64,000 nucleotides of DNA from Phyllostachys edulis (Eukaryota; Streptophyta; Magnoliopsida; Poales; Poaceae), in the NCBI GenBank assembly GCA_036346405.1, contig CM070551.1, positions 60,654,488-60,718,487 on the forward strand. The letters are read 5' to 3'. The number at the start of each line of letters is the position of its first letter. Positions within the stretch are counted from its first letter, which is position 1. A program made the translations under genes and the position numbers. This document shows positions 23,478 to 35,145 of the stretch, piece by piece. The notes under the pieces were generated by a model. That model was not told where the DNA came from, ran no database searches, and saw only the letters and a list, made by a program, of their open reading frames with translations.

Positions 23478-24462
23478 CCAATCCGGATCATCAAGTGCTT
23501 CTTCTACATGCTTTGGCTCAATAGAAGAGACAAAAGAATAATGTTCACAAAAAGAAGCAATACGAGATCGAGTTTGAACACTCTTACTTACGTCACCTAA
23601 TATTTGATCTATTGGATGATCTTTTGCAATTGCATTATGGATTCTTGGTGGTAAGTTGGATAGTTGATCATCTTCCTTATTGTCCTCTTCATCAGTTTGA
23701 ATTTAACTTGTGGAAGAGGTAGGAGGTTCAACTTGGGTAAAAGATGATGGATCATCCTTAGGCTTGATGTCGCCAATTTGCATGTTCTCCATAGCTTTTC
23801 TTAAGGCTTCATCACCTACATCATCCAAATTCTTATGCTCTTCTTGAGAGCCATTAGTTTTATCAAATTGCACATCGTGCCTTTCTTCAACTAAACCAGA
23901 GTTTTTGTTAAAAACACGATAAGCTTTGCTATTTGAAGAATAACCAAGTAAGAAACCAACATCACAGCGGCTATCAAATTTTGAAAGACGAACACTCTTT
24001 TTCAAAATATAACACTTTCAACAAAAAACACGAAAGTAAGAGATGTTTGGTTTTCTTCCAACAAGAAGCTCATAAGAAGTCTTTTTCAAAAGCTGATGCA
24101 AATAAAGACGATTTATGGTATGACAAGCGGTGTTAATAGCTTTCACCCAAAAGCTATCGGAAGTATTGCACTCATCAAGCATTGTCCTAGCCATTTCAAT
24201 TAATGTTCGATTTTTCCTTTCTACAACTCCATTTTGCTCCTGAGTGTAGGTTGTGGAAAGTTCGTGCTTTACTCCAAGTTCATCACAAAAGTCTTCAACT
24301 TTAGTATTCTTGAACTCGGAACTATTATCACTACGAATTTTCTTGATTTTGAAATCAAATTCATTTTGAGCCCTTTTTGCAAAACTTTTGAAATGCTGAA
24401 GGTTTCACCTTTGTCATCTAGGAAGAATACCTATGTGTATCTAGAGTAATCATCTACAATGA
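23478..24462 (-). pseudogene. copia integrase core and C-terminal region, degraded
   Basis: Only part is readable in one frame. At 23703-24005 KFDSRCDVGFLLGYSSNSKAY and FNKNSGLVEERHDVQF are typical of the end of copia integrase, followed by an acidic linker toward reverse transcriptase. At 24006-24462 the catalytic-core homology is split over frames with stops. The integrase of this copy is therefore not functional. Confidence 0.75.
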
Positions 24463-24786
24463 CTAAACAATAGCTATTACCCCAATACTCTTATAGGTTC
24501 TTGGCCCAAACAAATCCATATGTAAGAGTTCCAATGGTCTAGAGGTTGACATGATATTCTTGGATGGATGAGAATTAGCGACTTGTTTACCGGCTTGACA
24601 AGCACGACAAAGTCTATTTTTTTCAAACTTCACATCTTTCAAGCCAACAACTAAATCATATTTGAAAAGCTTTTTAAGTTGAATCATTCCAACATGAGCT
24701 AGCCTTCTATGCCAAAGCCAATCCAATGAGGTTTTTGCAATTAAACAAGTTTTTAAGCATGATTCATTTGAAGTAAAATCAACCAA
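24463..24786 (-). pseudogene. copia integrase N-terminal zinc domain
   Basis: A 107-residue minus-strand frame with the GAG-pre-integrase/HHCC module. WHRRLAHVGMIQLKKL gives the His pair and LCRACQAGKQ the Cys pair, followed by PLELLHMDLFGP, where the first catalytic Asp of the core lies. The frame ends shortly after. In an intact element this domain binds the cDNA ends. Here it is one slice of a broken polyprotein. Confidence 0.85.
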
Positions 24787-24818
24787 ATAAAGATTTCCAA
24801 ATCTAAATCCTTTGAAAA

Positions 24819-25106
24819 CTAAAGAGCTATCTTTTGCATTTGAAATTGTAACACCTTAATAGAGAATGAGCAAATTAAGCCAAGACCACATATTTGAGCA
24901 ACGGATAGCAAATTGAAATTTAACGATTCTACTAGAGATACATTGGAAATGGAAAGGTCATGTGAGATAGCAATTTTACCTAATCCTATTACCTTTCCTT
25001 TGCTATTATCACCAAAAGTGATCTTCTCAATTCCTTTACCATTCTCGAATGTGGTGAACATCTTTCTATCACCAGTCATGTGTTGAGTGTATCCACTATC
25101 AAACAC
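24819..25106 (-). pseudogene. copia aspartic protease fragment
   Basis: A 95-residue minus-strand frame beginning at the active site. It reads DSGYTQHMTGD where plant copia proteases have DSGC-S/T-x-HMTGD. It continues with KGKVIGLGKIAI and VESLNFNLLSVAQICGLGL, a hallmark of the Maximus/SIRE group. The catalytic Asp is kept and the usual Cys after the Gly is replaced by Tyr. It lies between the second zinc knuckle and integrase, in pol order. Confidence 0.8.
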
Positions 25107-25187
25107 CCAATATTTTTCATCGGTTTTTATAGTTCACCTACAAAACAAGAATCAAGTTCTATTAGGTACCTAAATTTGTTTGAGTCC

Positions 25188-25454
25188 TTAGAGGTTAGTG
25201 ACCAAGGATTTAGGCACCAAAATAGCATTCTTTTTAGTGCCTAAAATCGAAGTGCCAACAAATCTAGCAATGACTTTACCATCCTTAGTTTTTCTAAGCA
25301 TATAACATGAATCATATATACCAAGGGATGGAGTTTTACCTATAGGACAATTTTGTTGCATATGTCCTATTTCCCGGCACTTATGGCAATACTTGCCATT
25401 TTGCTTAACAAACCTTGTGGGCTTGTTTGTCGGCTTCTTATCTTTCTTGGGCAC
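25188..25454 (-). pseudogene. copia Gag second zinc knuckle segment
   Basis: An 88-residue minus-strand frame rich in Lys with one complete CCHC knuckle, CHKCREIGHMQQNC (Cx2Cx4Hx4C). It is followed by a region that leads toward protease. It lies between the main gag ORF and protease and is out of frame with both, so the gag-pol frame is broken here. Confidence 0.75.
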
Positions 25455-25535
25455 ATACCCAAGTCCTTCCTTATTGAATGAGCACCTTTACTCACTCAAA
25501 AGCTTGTCAAGGGTGGCCTTACCCTTGAAGCACCT

Positions 25536-26606
25536 TTATAAGCTTTTGCTTAGCTTGGTCACTTGCTCTTTTAGCTCATTGTTTTCAACAACAAGCTTTG
25601 CATCATTATACTTCACATTATCATGATTAATGTTAAAGCAACATAGCATAGCAATATGATCATTACATGAAATAGATGCACTAGTCTTAGCAATTTCTAC
25701 ACTAGGCATTTCATCAATAATGTCACATGTAATTCCTATGCTAGAGCAAGACTTGCCTGAATTTTCTTGGATAAGCAAGTCATGAGCTTCCATTAGCTCT
25801 TCATAAGATTCTTTTAGAGAGATGTGCTCTCTCTTTAAGACTTTATGTTTTGACATTTTTTTTTCAAGATATTCATTCAAGTCTTCAAGCATATCCATTA
25901 ATTCATCATATGTTGGTTCGTTATCATTAATGGATTTTACCTTATCTCCTTTTGCCATAAGGCAAGTAGGAGTGGATAATAGCGATGGAGCCTCCTTGAT
26001 GGCGATGCCAACGAGTCCCTTCTTCTTGGGGGACTCATCTTCATCGAAGTCGGAGTCGGTTGACTCCTCATCGGAGTCCCATTCTTCAATGTGGGCTTCA
26101 TACTTGCCATCCTTGTGAAGCTTTTTGAAAAGCTTCTTCTTGCCATTGTATTCCTTTTTCTTGAATGGCTTGCCCTTGTCATCCTTCTTTGCGGGGTAAA
26201 GGGAAGCAATGTGCCCTTTCTCTTCGCAATTATAGCACCGGATGTTACTATAACGCTTGTTGTCACTTGAGGATTGCCCTTTCTTACTCTTGTTAAAGTT
26301 GAAGCTTCTATGTGGGCGTCCTCTCATAAATTTCTTCATTCTTTTCACAAGAAAAGCAAACTCCTCTTCGGAGTCTCCTTCTTTATCCTCATCATCACTT
26401 GATTCCGCTTTAGCCTTGAAAGCGGTAATCTTCTTCTTTGAGGAAGACGACTCCAAGAGCTCTTCCTTATCTTTCTTGAACAACTTACTTGTTATGAGGT
26501 TGCCCAAGAGTCCCGTTGGCGTCATTCTTGGCAACATGGGAGAGTTGATGAATAGCGTCACCAACGTCTCATACTTGTCCGGAAGAGCCCTAAGCATCTT
26601 GCGCAC
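25536..26606 (-). pseudogene. copia Gag, N-terminally truncated
   Basis: A 356-residue minus-strand frame whose first part (RKMLRALPDKYETLV) is the middle of the copia Gag (UBN2-type) domain. The homology extends upstream without an ATG to about 26640 (KGLGTN...). The zinc knuckle CYNCEEKGHIASLY has Tyr in place of the last Cys, so its metal site is damaged. Acidic/basic linkers and a coiled-coil-like region (DELMDMLEDLNEYLEKK) follow. The capsid N-terminus is missing because the sequence switches to duplicated flank at about 26642. Confidence 0.85.
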
Positions 26607-26641
26607 AATGTCAACATGAAGAATGTTAGTACCAAGGCCTT

Positions 26642-27470
26642 TGAGATGCTTAGGTCGTCGGGTCCAAAAATTCTTCTGAAACGCTGGAATCTATACGTGC
26701 GAAAAGAGCCAAATAAATAAAATAATTACAAATAAAATCCAAAATTAGCAAACTAGAAACAAAAGAAATGTATTGAATTTAGATGAATTTATAAATTTGA
26801 ATCACTCGAATCGGAGCTCGAACGAAGGAGAATGGGCTCTCAGAAGTTTGAAAGCACAAGAAATGAAGAAAACCAGGATTTTCGGGATTTTGGAATTCTT
26901 TTTATAAAGGAAAATCAGATTATTGCGTCAGCATGACGTCAGCACGGGATTTATTTTCGGACAAATTAATTTTCAAAGGGAAATGAAGGGAAAAGCCATG
27001 TCAGTAGCCATGTGGGCTGAAGGGCTGACTGGGCCCCATGTGGTGCCACTTGGGCAGCCATGCCAGCAAACGGCAACAGCGGCTTGGGCGCGGCATGGCG
27101 AGGGTAGCAACGGGAAGCTGGGAGCGAGGCGAACCTATGACTCTCGGTTTTGGCGACAAAGGGTGAGGAGATGGCCGACGGTGAGCGGGGGAAGCGGCGG
27201 TGAGATCCGGCTACCGGCGGTGCTAGGGTTCCAGCGGGCTCTCGGGGGCGGGGAAGTGAGCACGAGGTAGGCGGGGAGGTAAGCACGAGGTAGGCGGCGG
27301 GCTTGTGAAGCTGACGGCAACGACCATGTCGTCGGAGAAGCTTCAATGGCGGCAGTAGAGGCACGACGTTGCTCGGTGGCCGGCGGCAAAAAGCCTCAAA
27401 TGCGGTGAGGCTAGGGCGAAAGAGAGGGAGAGGATCGAGGGGAAAGAAAGAGGAGCTCACGGGGCGCACG
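26642..27470 (-). repeat. Duplicated flank (copy of 16371-17188) inside the copia element
   Basis: This 829-bp block matches 16371-17188 almost base for base, with small differences such as an extra AGGTAAGCACGAGGTAGGCGG-like duplication near 27260-27290 and a short deletion near 27025. It sits where the gag start, leader and primer-binding site should be and runs directly into the right LTR. The junction with gag falls on the shared word TTGAGATGCTT. The long minus-strand ORF across it (26966-27481) is GC-rich and low in complexity, not a gene. Confidence 0.85.
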
Positions 27471-29331
27471 TGTAGGATCAAGGATAACCGACTAGAGGGG
27501 GGGGTGAATAGGAGGTTTTTAAACTTTTTAGCAAATTAATAATTTAAGACAATTATGAATTATATCTAAACTAGATACAATTCTAGCTAAACAATTTAAT
27601 ACAAGATAAATGCTAGAATTGTAAATGCGGAATAAGTAAAGACAAGAATTAACCACGATAGAGACAACGATGTTTTCCCATGGTATCGAAGATTTGCTGG
27701 TCTTCACTAGTCCACGTTGAGGAAGCTTGAACGAATCAAACCGGCTCCATGAATTAATCATTCCCTCGATCACTATTGGTTGTTCTTCCTCCGCTCCGGA
27801 GATGGTGAACACCAAACCACTCACAATCTTTGCACCGGGCCTCTTCACAAGCTTCTTGAAGAGATCACCGTGTGATCACTGCCAAGCCATCTAGGAGTTT
27901 AGCAAAACTCCAAGAGTAATAAACCAATGATATTCGCTTGATGGCACTCAAGTGCAAATGGATCAACTAGAATGAGTGAATGCAGTTGAATTGGCTCAAC
28001 TACCTCACAATAAATGCACAAGTGTATTTGAGGTGTTGAATAAATGCTCAAGGCTCTAAGGATGTTAAATGTGGTATAGCACACAGCCCTTGAGCTAGTT
28101 AGGGGTATTTATAACCACCACCAACAAAAACGACCGTTGAAAACAAAACCCCAACTTTTCAAATCTGACTGATCGCCACGGCTAAGGGCGAGATTACCAC
28201 ATCCTACCAATCGCTCGTAATGGCTATAATGAAGCATTAACTCCCTCGACATAGCCGTTTGAGTGCGGTCTTGATACTACCACCAACTATCATGCGGTCA
28301 TACCGCTAAGCCCGGTCGTACCGCTCATAAGGGCGGTATTACCGTTTCACAAAAGATCCAAAAAGGTGCTCTCTCGAAAATACGTACCGCTCCATTTTCC
28401 GGAAGAACTGTAGAGCGGTAGTACCACTAAAACAACGGCAGTACTACCGTTCCAAGGGTTTTGCAATATCAACCCAAATGGAGTCTCTCTGGATTTTACG
28501 TACCGTCAACTAGAAAACGAAACAACCGTGTTGCGGTCATACCGCTCCACGAGGTGGTCGTACCGCTCAGCAAATACGTTAACAGGCATGTTTGGATTGT
28601 ATACATGGACGGTCCAGATTGATTGGGCCGTTTGGACCACACGTTTAAACCACACGATCAGGTGATGCTTGGACGGTCCGAACGGCACACGGTAGTTCCG
28701 CCAACTAAAATTTAGATCGACTACAATGTGGTAGTACCGTACCAAGAGCCGGTCGTGCCGCTTTAGCGACCAGTTGGTTGTGACGATCAGACTGATTACG
28801 TGGACGGCCCAGATTGATTGGGCCGTTCGGACCACACGTTTTAGCCACACGATCTTGAATTTTCGGACGGTCCGAACGTTCCACGGTAATACCGCCAAGG
28901 GATGCGCGGTCATACCGCTTTAAGCGATAGTTCCGCTAGTTAGCCTCCAGTACTACCGTTTGAGCTGTCAATTGCACATAGAGCTTTCAAACGCAAATTG
29001 AAATGCATGCATGATCCTAAATTGATCCAAATGGCACAAGAACATGCTATCAAACTATTAGTCAGATCCCTCTTAGTAGTACGACATTTATCCTAAAATC
29101 CGGTCTTCCAACCACTTCTCCTAAGACCGGTAAAATATAAAAAGGATCCTAGACTACTTGTACCTTGTCTTTTATCCAAAAGATCTTCATGTTGTCCTTT
29201 AGCATGCATCTTCAAGGCATCAAACTCACCAATGAGACTTAACCTTGTAAATACTCAATAAACATGGTAATCCCATATTCACATATTATCATTAATTACT
29301 AAAAGCATTTTTAGGGGCCTAGATGCTTTCA
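27471..29331 (-). repeat. LTR of the copia element (right copy)
   Basis: A 1861-bp segment homologous to 17189-19053, with a TATA box on the minus strand at 28106-28113 and the palindrome array at about 28160-28960. It includes a clear TCGGACGGTCCGA palindrome near 28863. Its right edge ...GATGCTTTCA is followed by GCATG. Confidence 0.85.
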
Positions 29332-30176
29332 GCATGGTGCTCCATCTTATAGGGCACGGGGAGGTCCGGAGGGCGAGATGGGCAGCGGCGGGTTTCGCGG
29401 CGGCACGGCATGGGAGAGGGCACGGCCAGCATGGGGTGTTGGCAGGGCATGGAGGGTGGCATGGGCGGGTGCGGAAGTCCAAGCATTAAATCACGCGTTA
29501 GGCGGCGATGGCCTTGCAGGGGCGGGAGCAGATGAGCCGGTGAAAACGGGCATGGCGCCGGCAAGCCAGCGTGTGGTGGAGGTGGGAGATGACCAGGCGA
29601 GGGCAGCCGACAGTGGGGCTACTTTGTCGGCGAAGAGGAAGCAGAGGGGTGTGGGGGGTGGGGAGTGCGAGAATGGGCCGGGAGGTGGTGTCGGGGAGAG
29701 AAATGGAGTGGGCCGAGAGAGAGAATCCGTCCCTAAGCGAAAAGGAGTTTTAAAAAGCATTTTTTATTTTCAGAAATACCTAAAAACAAAAGGCTTTTTA
29801 GAAAATAGTTAATAAAGTCCAAAAATTCCAGGAAAATACACAGAAATTCCTTGAATCATTTAGAACTTAATAAAATTATTTAGAACTTAACTTTGTATCT
29901 TAATTTTTCAAATAAATTATATTAAATTTTTCGGGAAGAAGGAAAACCCTTTTTAAAATCCAGAAAGTTCAAGAAAAATACTTAGAATACTCTTTTTGTC
30001 TTTAAATACCAGAAAATCCAAATAAACAAAATTTGAATTACTTGAAGTTTGGTTTATTCAATTTAAATTTCTTTTACTTTCTAAAATTCCAAGATAAGCT
30101 TTAGCAATTCAATAAAATCAAATGGTTAATTTTAAAATGAAAATTTTCAAAAAGACCTGAAAAAATGGATGTTACA
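29332..30176 (-). mobile_element. Right part of the reverse gypsy-type LTR
   Basis: Continues the LTR interrupted at 17188. It is GC-rich to about 29700, then AT-rich with GAAATTCC/AGAAATACC-like words, ending ...GGATGTTACA at 30176. On the minus strand this begins TGTAACATCC, the same start as the LTR at 51043. The ORFs (for example 29378-29812) are GC-biased and overlap on both strands; no domain was recognised. Confidence 0.5.
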
Positions 30177-30179
30177 TAT

Positions 30180-30800
30180 GAGCTCGACAATGGCATCTCC
30201 CGTGTGTGATTTAGTAATTAACTTAAACCCTATGACTCTTGTTTAGCTTATACTCATCATCTAAATAAGGCGCTACAACACTAAGGTAGACAGTTTTCTG
30301 GTGTGTTGATGTCCAAATATCCAAAGTAAAAGCAAAATAATACTGAACTTTTAGAAAAATTTCTTTTAGTGCTGCTATCTCTCTACTATACATCCCTAAA
30401 ATATCAAACGATGTTATTCTCCTGCTAACAAGTTGGTGTTGTGGACAAAAACCGCGTTAGATCATTCTTTCGAACGCCCGACTTTCACCCATCCTAATCG
30501 GTTGAGCCTCAAAAATAGTGTATCTATCAATTTCCTCACAGGTATAATGAGGGTTGTATGACCGAGTACTTAGAGAGCCATCAGCCTCGAAGTTGAGCTG
30601 CGTCTGGACTCCTCCACCTCACGTGTGCGTCCCGATCTTTTTCAAACATGCTTTGTAGTGCCGGTTCAAGTGTCCCGTCCCTCCACCTGTACGACCAGTT
30701 AATTGAGTTTTGCAATAATTACAAGTTGCGACCTCTACCATTTGGCCATCTTGAATTTCCTCGCTCTAGGTTATGTGCTTCCAACACTCCGTCCTTCCCC
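30180..30800 (-). pseudogene. hAT transposase remnant (RICESLEEPER-like) with BED finger
   Basis: Read on the minus strand from about 30760, the translation gives CNYCKTQLTGR, then GGTGHLNRHYKAC, a BED zinc finger with CxxC and H-x3-H. After a stop, the same frame goes on with YNPHYTCEEIDRYTIFEAQP. In a shifted frame below 30440 come REIAALKEIF and FTLDIWTSTHQKTVYLSVVA, the latter typical of the start of the hAT catalytic domain. At least two stops and one shift separate the pieces, and the C-terminal part is absent. No ORF here survives at length. Confidence 0.65.
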
Positions 30801-32330
30801 CGACGCTGCTGCTGCTGGGCGCGGACCCACCAATATTGCCATCCATCGACGGGGTACCGAAGTCTGGCATCTCTATCGGGTCTGGGCCATGTTGGTACTC
30901 CTCGTATCCCTTCGTACCGTCCATATGACGGTCATCCATGCCGTAGTCACCTATGCCTGGGGAGAGCTGACGAGCATCGATGGGAGAGGCAGCATGAGGA
31001 GGACTAGGGGAGTGGCGAGAGATTGAGCGGAGGGAGACTCAGTGTCTCCCTCTCCCTGCTGCTGCTTTTGTGCTACGACTCCTCGATAGCATAGTGCTAT
31101 CGATCTCTGCCACTCCCTCAGCCGGTTTCATGCTTCGAATCCTTGCTAGCATCTTTTCTATTGTACAGAGCACTAGAGCAAAGAGAGAATTACAGAATGG
31201 AATATGTGCTTTGCTCGATGGTGAATAAATGAGCAAAAGACAAGCTGAGCTTCGGTGGTGAAGAAATGAACTGCATACATTCATTTTTATAGACACAGAG
31301 AGTCGGAGAGAAAGAATCTCGCGTAGACTCGTTATCTTGCCCGTTGCCTTCTCTCTCTGCTTCGTCTTGTCACCGGAAAGAATCTTGCGTATATCCGTTG
31401 TCTGTCTTCCTCCCGCCTGTTGTACTCTCATTTATAATAAAAGTACTCATCATGTCTTATCGTGTCAAATTTGTGTCTTATCGTGTTAAAGTTGCGTCTC
31501 CCCCTCTACAACTCACTGCTCTACAGTATACAACCCAGGCGGCAGGCCACACTACAACTATGCCACAACCCTAGTCACCATCTCCCCAAGGCGCCAAACT
31601 CCCCCAGCAGCGCCATCTCCCCAACCCCAAGCCCCAAGCACCATCTCCAGTGGCCAGCGCCATCTATTCTCCCGGTCTCCTCCATCGCCACTCCCTTTGG
31701 CACCTTCTCCCCCGGCCGCCTCCCCCACCTCCCCCTTCTCCCCCATTGGTCCTTTTCTCCCCCTCTCCCCACCCGCCCTCCCCTTCTCCCCCCCCCTCCA
31801 CTTCCCCAGCTGCCCCATCACCCTCCGCCCCTTCTCCCCACCGCCTCCACTTCCCATCGCCCCCATCACCCTCGCCCCTTCTCCCCACCGCCACCCCGAC
31901 CAAGGCACCACGACCTTGGGCTACCAAGGCATCACGGGAGGGCATGGGCGTGACCCGTCTTGTGAGGCGGTGAGCCTACGACGCAGAGGCGGGTGCACAC
32001 GGGGCGGCGACACAGAGACGCAGAGGCGAGGGCGGGCGCGACGTGCACGTGGGCGGCGACGCAAAGGTGGTCAAGTGGGCGTGAGCCTGGCGTGCCGTCG
32101 TGCTGCTGTCGTGCCGAGCCAGCCAGAGAACGACCATACTGGCCATGCCATGCCACTCATCGTGCCCTGTCCGCAGGCCCAGCCCTCCCTTTCGTGTAGT
32201 GCCGTGCTGGCCGGGCCTCGGGCCGGCCAGGATTGGCACGGCCCAACTCCCGGGTCTACTTGTAAGTACTCGAACCTCACCAATTGAATGAGGCATCCAA
32301 ACGAAAATGTAATAGAAAACACAATATACT
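30801..32330. other. GC- and CT-rich leader and terminal region of the hAT remnant
   Basis: Low-complexity CCCCTTCTCCCC-type sequence (31560-31900) opens reading frames on both strands, without any domain. At 32190-32250 the run GTGCCGTGCTGGCC...GGCCGGCCAGGATTGGCACGGCC resembles the GC-rich subterminal sequence of grass hAT elements, so the remnant may extend to about 32260. The terminal repeats were not paired with certainty. Confidence 0.35.
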
Positions 32331-33600
32331 TTATGTGAGTTTTTTTTATAGCATGATGAAGTTTGGCATAACACGATAAATAGTAACCCTATATATATAG
32401 AGCTATTTTATGGTACACTCAATTCATTACGGGCCATCCATTCTTTTCGATCTAATGGTTCATGTTAGTTAGGATTTAGTTATACTACACCTGACAGTAT
32501 GAGTAGTAGATTAGTTTGTATTTAGTTATACTACACCTGGCCCATGTGAGGATCGCATGACACAAGAGTAATATTTTCAACGCTAGTTGGAAAGTCCATA
32601 ATACCACCACAAAAAAGATATAAATACAAAGAAAATTATATTATGCTCTTAACAAATCAATGACCATATTTAATTTATACTACCACTTTATACTGCTAGT
32701 AGAATATACCGTAAAATTTCTAAATATATAAGATGTGCCAAGCGCCAACGACAGTACATGCGGCCTTCCCCCTGTTAGCATTGCTACTTGTTGCGTTATT
32801 AATTAGCTCATTATTAGTTACGAAGCAAATAGTACCCACACCAAACCTCCTATTGAATCGACCAATTTAAAAGCCACAGGACATCCGTGCTCCCTGATCT
32901 TCTATAAATAGCATGCACATCTCTTCCTGCTTTCATCAACAGAATTCTACTATAGTAGTGGCACTAGTAACCGGGCATCGGATAGAATAGTTTCATTTAT
33001 TGAAAGAAAATACTTATGGTAATGAGAATGAGAGGTCTCTGGAAAGAAATTATCACCCACAGCTCCAGAATCACTATTTATCATCTGATGCAAATCACTC
33101 CTGGTGAACTTTCAAGCAAATTTCGAGGTGTTATATGGACTCCTTCCTATGATCATAGTTATAAAACTCGGACCAACCATCGACCACGACCGAGGTCTCG
33201 GATCACTGTCCTGGTGGTCGGACCGGTTCGATTTAACAAGGTTCCATCTATCAAGGAGTCTGTACGACCTAATTGGTTCAATGTTAATTGGAAGTTACTG
33301 TGAATGACTTGACGATAGTTTTTGTGAGGAATTGCGTTTGTTAGTCAACAGAATTAAAAATACCTCGAATTTAAAATTTTGGTGTGGTAAGGCAAATGCA
33401 CACATGGCCATGTCTGGAGCATCTCTCCTAAGTTCTCCAAGGAGTTTTTGGCCTAAATGGCACTGTTGGTAAAACTTTTTACAGAAATAGTAGTTGCAGT
33501 ATCGTATTGCCAAAAATGAAACTACAGATGTGCCGGTACCCGACACGTATGCAATACCGGGCCTCCCGCGCCTAGATTTAATCTCCGCCGCACCTACCTA
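32331..33600. other. AT-rich interval, no gene
   Basis: Contains a direct repeat of TTAGTTATACTACACCTG (about 32467 and 32521) and a probable small transposon stretch at 33150-33310. No ORF with recognisable content. Confidence 0.4.
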
Positions 33601-34900
33601 GCCCAGATGTCCCTCGTACGGACACGTGTTCGGTTCCGCTTGCCTGTGGCCTGGACAAACTTGTTCGTGCGCCCTTCGCCTGGACGCTACCTTGTCCGCA
33701 CACCCGTGCGTCAGACGCGTCGCGTGTCGCCTTGTCCGGTTGCCCGTGCCTCGAAAGTCATCTTGTCCGCACGCCCGTGCCCCGGACGCGCCACGTGTCG
33801 CCTTGTCCGGTCTCTGGTGGCCTAGACGCACCACCACCGCACGCGAGGCGCGCGGAGAAGCGGGTGTCCCAACCCTTCCTTGCTCGGCTGTGCCACATGG
33901 CGCGGCTCCGCACCTCCCACGACTAGACAAGCTCCTCTGCCGCATGGATGTGCCCCCGTCTTGTCACATCCATCCATCACTGCCCATGCATTTTTTTTAC
34001 ATGCAAGCCATGTAGGGAGGGATTCCGATTCCTTCCATCACTTCGTGGTCGACCGTGATTTGTGTTGGGCGGCTATATATTCAGAGTCAACTACGAGACG
34101 CTTCGCTCACCCTCATCCTCGCTCGCTCTGTCCTTCACAGCCTCGTTCGATTTTGTTTTCGCAGATGATTAAGGCCAGTTTAGAGCCATCATTAGCGGTC
34201 ATATTAGTATGTAACTTTTTTCTTGTATGTATTTTCATTACCTGCGTAGTTAGTTAATTAGTTGTTGTTAATTAGTCATAGTTAATTAGTTGTCTGGTCG
34301 CCCCTGGCCCGGACGCGCCACCAGGCCGCTTATCCGGTCGCCCCTGGCCTGGATGTGCCACTTGGCCCTTGTCCGGTAGCCCCTAGCCCGGACGAGGCTC
34401 TACCGCACGCGTAGTAATTATTTGAGTCATGGTTTATTAGTGGTAATTACATTAGTGCAAATGAAGTGGTCGAATTTACATGGCCATAATTAATTTGTTG
34501 GTAAGTAATGATTCGTAGTTAATTAGTGGTAACAAAATAAACGTAATTAATTACATTTATGCGTAGTTAATTAGTCTTAATTAATTAATCATAATTAATT
34601 CAGTGGGAGTTACTTAGATGTAATGAATTACTCATAAGTAATTTACTGGGAAGTAATCAATATGTTGCTAATTAATTAATTATTAAGTATCTAATTGCTT
34701 AGTTGTATGTAATATGTCGTAATTATTTGTGTCATGGGTAATTAGTGGCAAATAAATTACTAGTAATTAATTAGTTTAGTCCTATTTAATTAGTGGTAAT
34801 TGAAGAAATAATCCTATGTAAATAGTCGTGCATAGTTAATTAATTAGTGCTAATTACTTACCCTGTTTTTTATATTGCGTACCGTAAATTGGGTTGTTGT
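33601..34900. repeat. GC-rich GTCCGG/CCCGGACGC repeats followed by TAATTA-rich tract
   Basis: Degenerate repeats around CGCCTTGTCCGG and CCCGGACGCGCCAC occur at 33600-33850 and again at 34290-34400. From 34430 to 34860 the sequence is dominated by GTAGTTAATTAGT and TAATTAATTA words. This lies immediately upstream of the MULE transposase remnant and may be its 5' region. The ORFs are compositional. Confidence 0.4.
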
Positions 34901-35145
34901 GGCTTTAGGTCATTTCGAACATACAAGACTTGGTAGTGTTTATGACGACGGTCTCGTACGGGTTGAACGTGTCGAGATGCCATCACAAGGCGGTCTGAGC
35001 GGAGGGGTTCGATGCGATTAATATTCACGAGCTTAGGAGTTGCATCGATAGGGAGTTCGACACAGAGCCAACGATGAATAAACTTGTTATCGAGGTGATC
35101 ACCTGCATGAGTAGGGGAGGGCAGAGCATATGAGAGTTAGTCAAG

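Larger units (their letters stand above)
17189..29331 (-). mobile_element. Ty1/copia retrotransposon, Maximus/SIRE-like, rearranged
   Basis: Two LTRs (17189-19053 and 27471-29331) bracket a minus-strand interior with gag, protease, integrase, reverse transcriptase, RNase H and an extra ORF beyond pol. That order is copia, and an extra ORF between pol and the 3' LTR is known in the SIRE/Maximus clade. A polypurine tract abuts the left (3') LTR. The flanks GCACG (17184-17188) and GCATG (29332-29336) look like a target duplication with one change. The first part of gag, the leader and the primer-binding site are missing. In their place is an 829-bp copy of the left flank (26642-27470). Several frame breaks in pol make the copy inactive. 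Confidence 0.85.

Noticed and set aside
26966..27481. 171-residue minus-strand ORF
   Set aside because: Lies in the duplicated LTR flank and runs into the LTR; the same frame is broken in the 16371-17188 copy.
29378..29812. 144-residue Gly/Arg-rich ORF
   Set aside because: GC-rich LTR leader; no recognisable domain.
31462..32287. Pro/Ser-rich ORFs of 100-196 residues
   Set aside because: CT-rich low complexity, overlapping frames on both strands, no domain.
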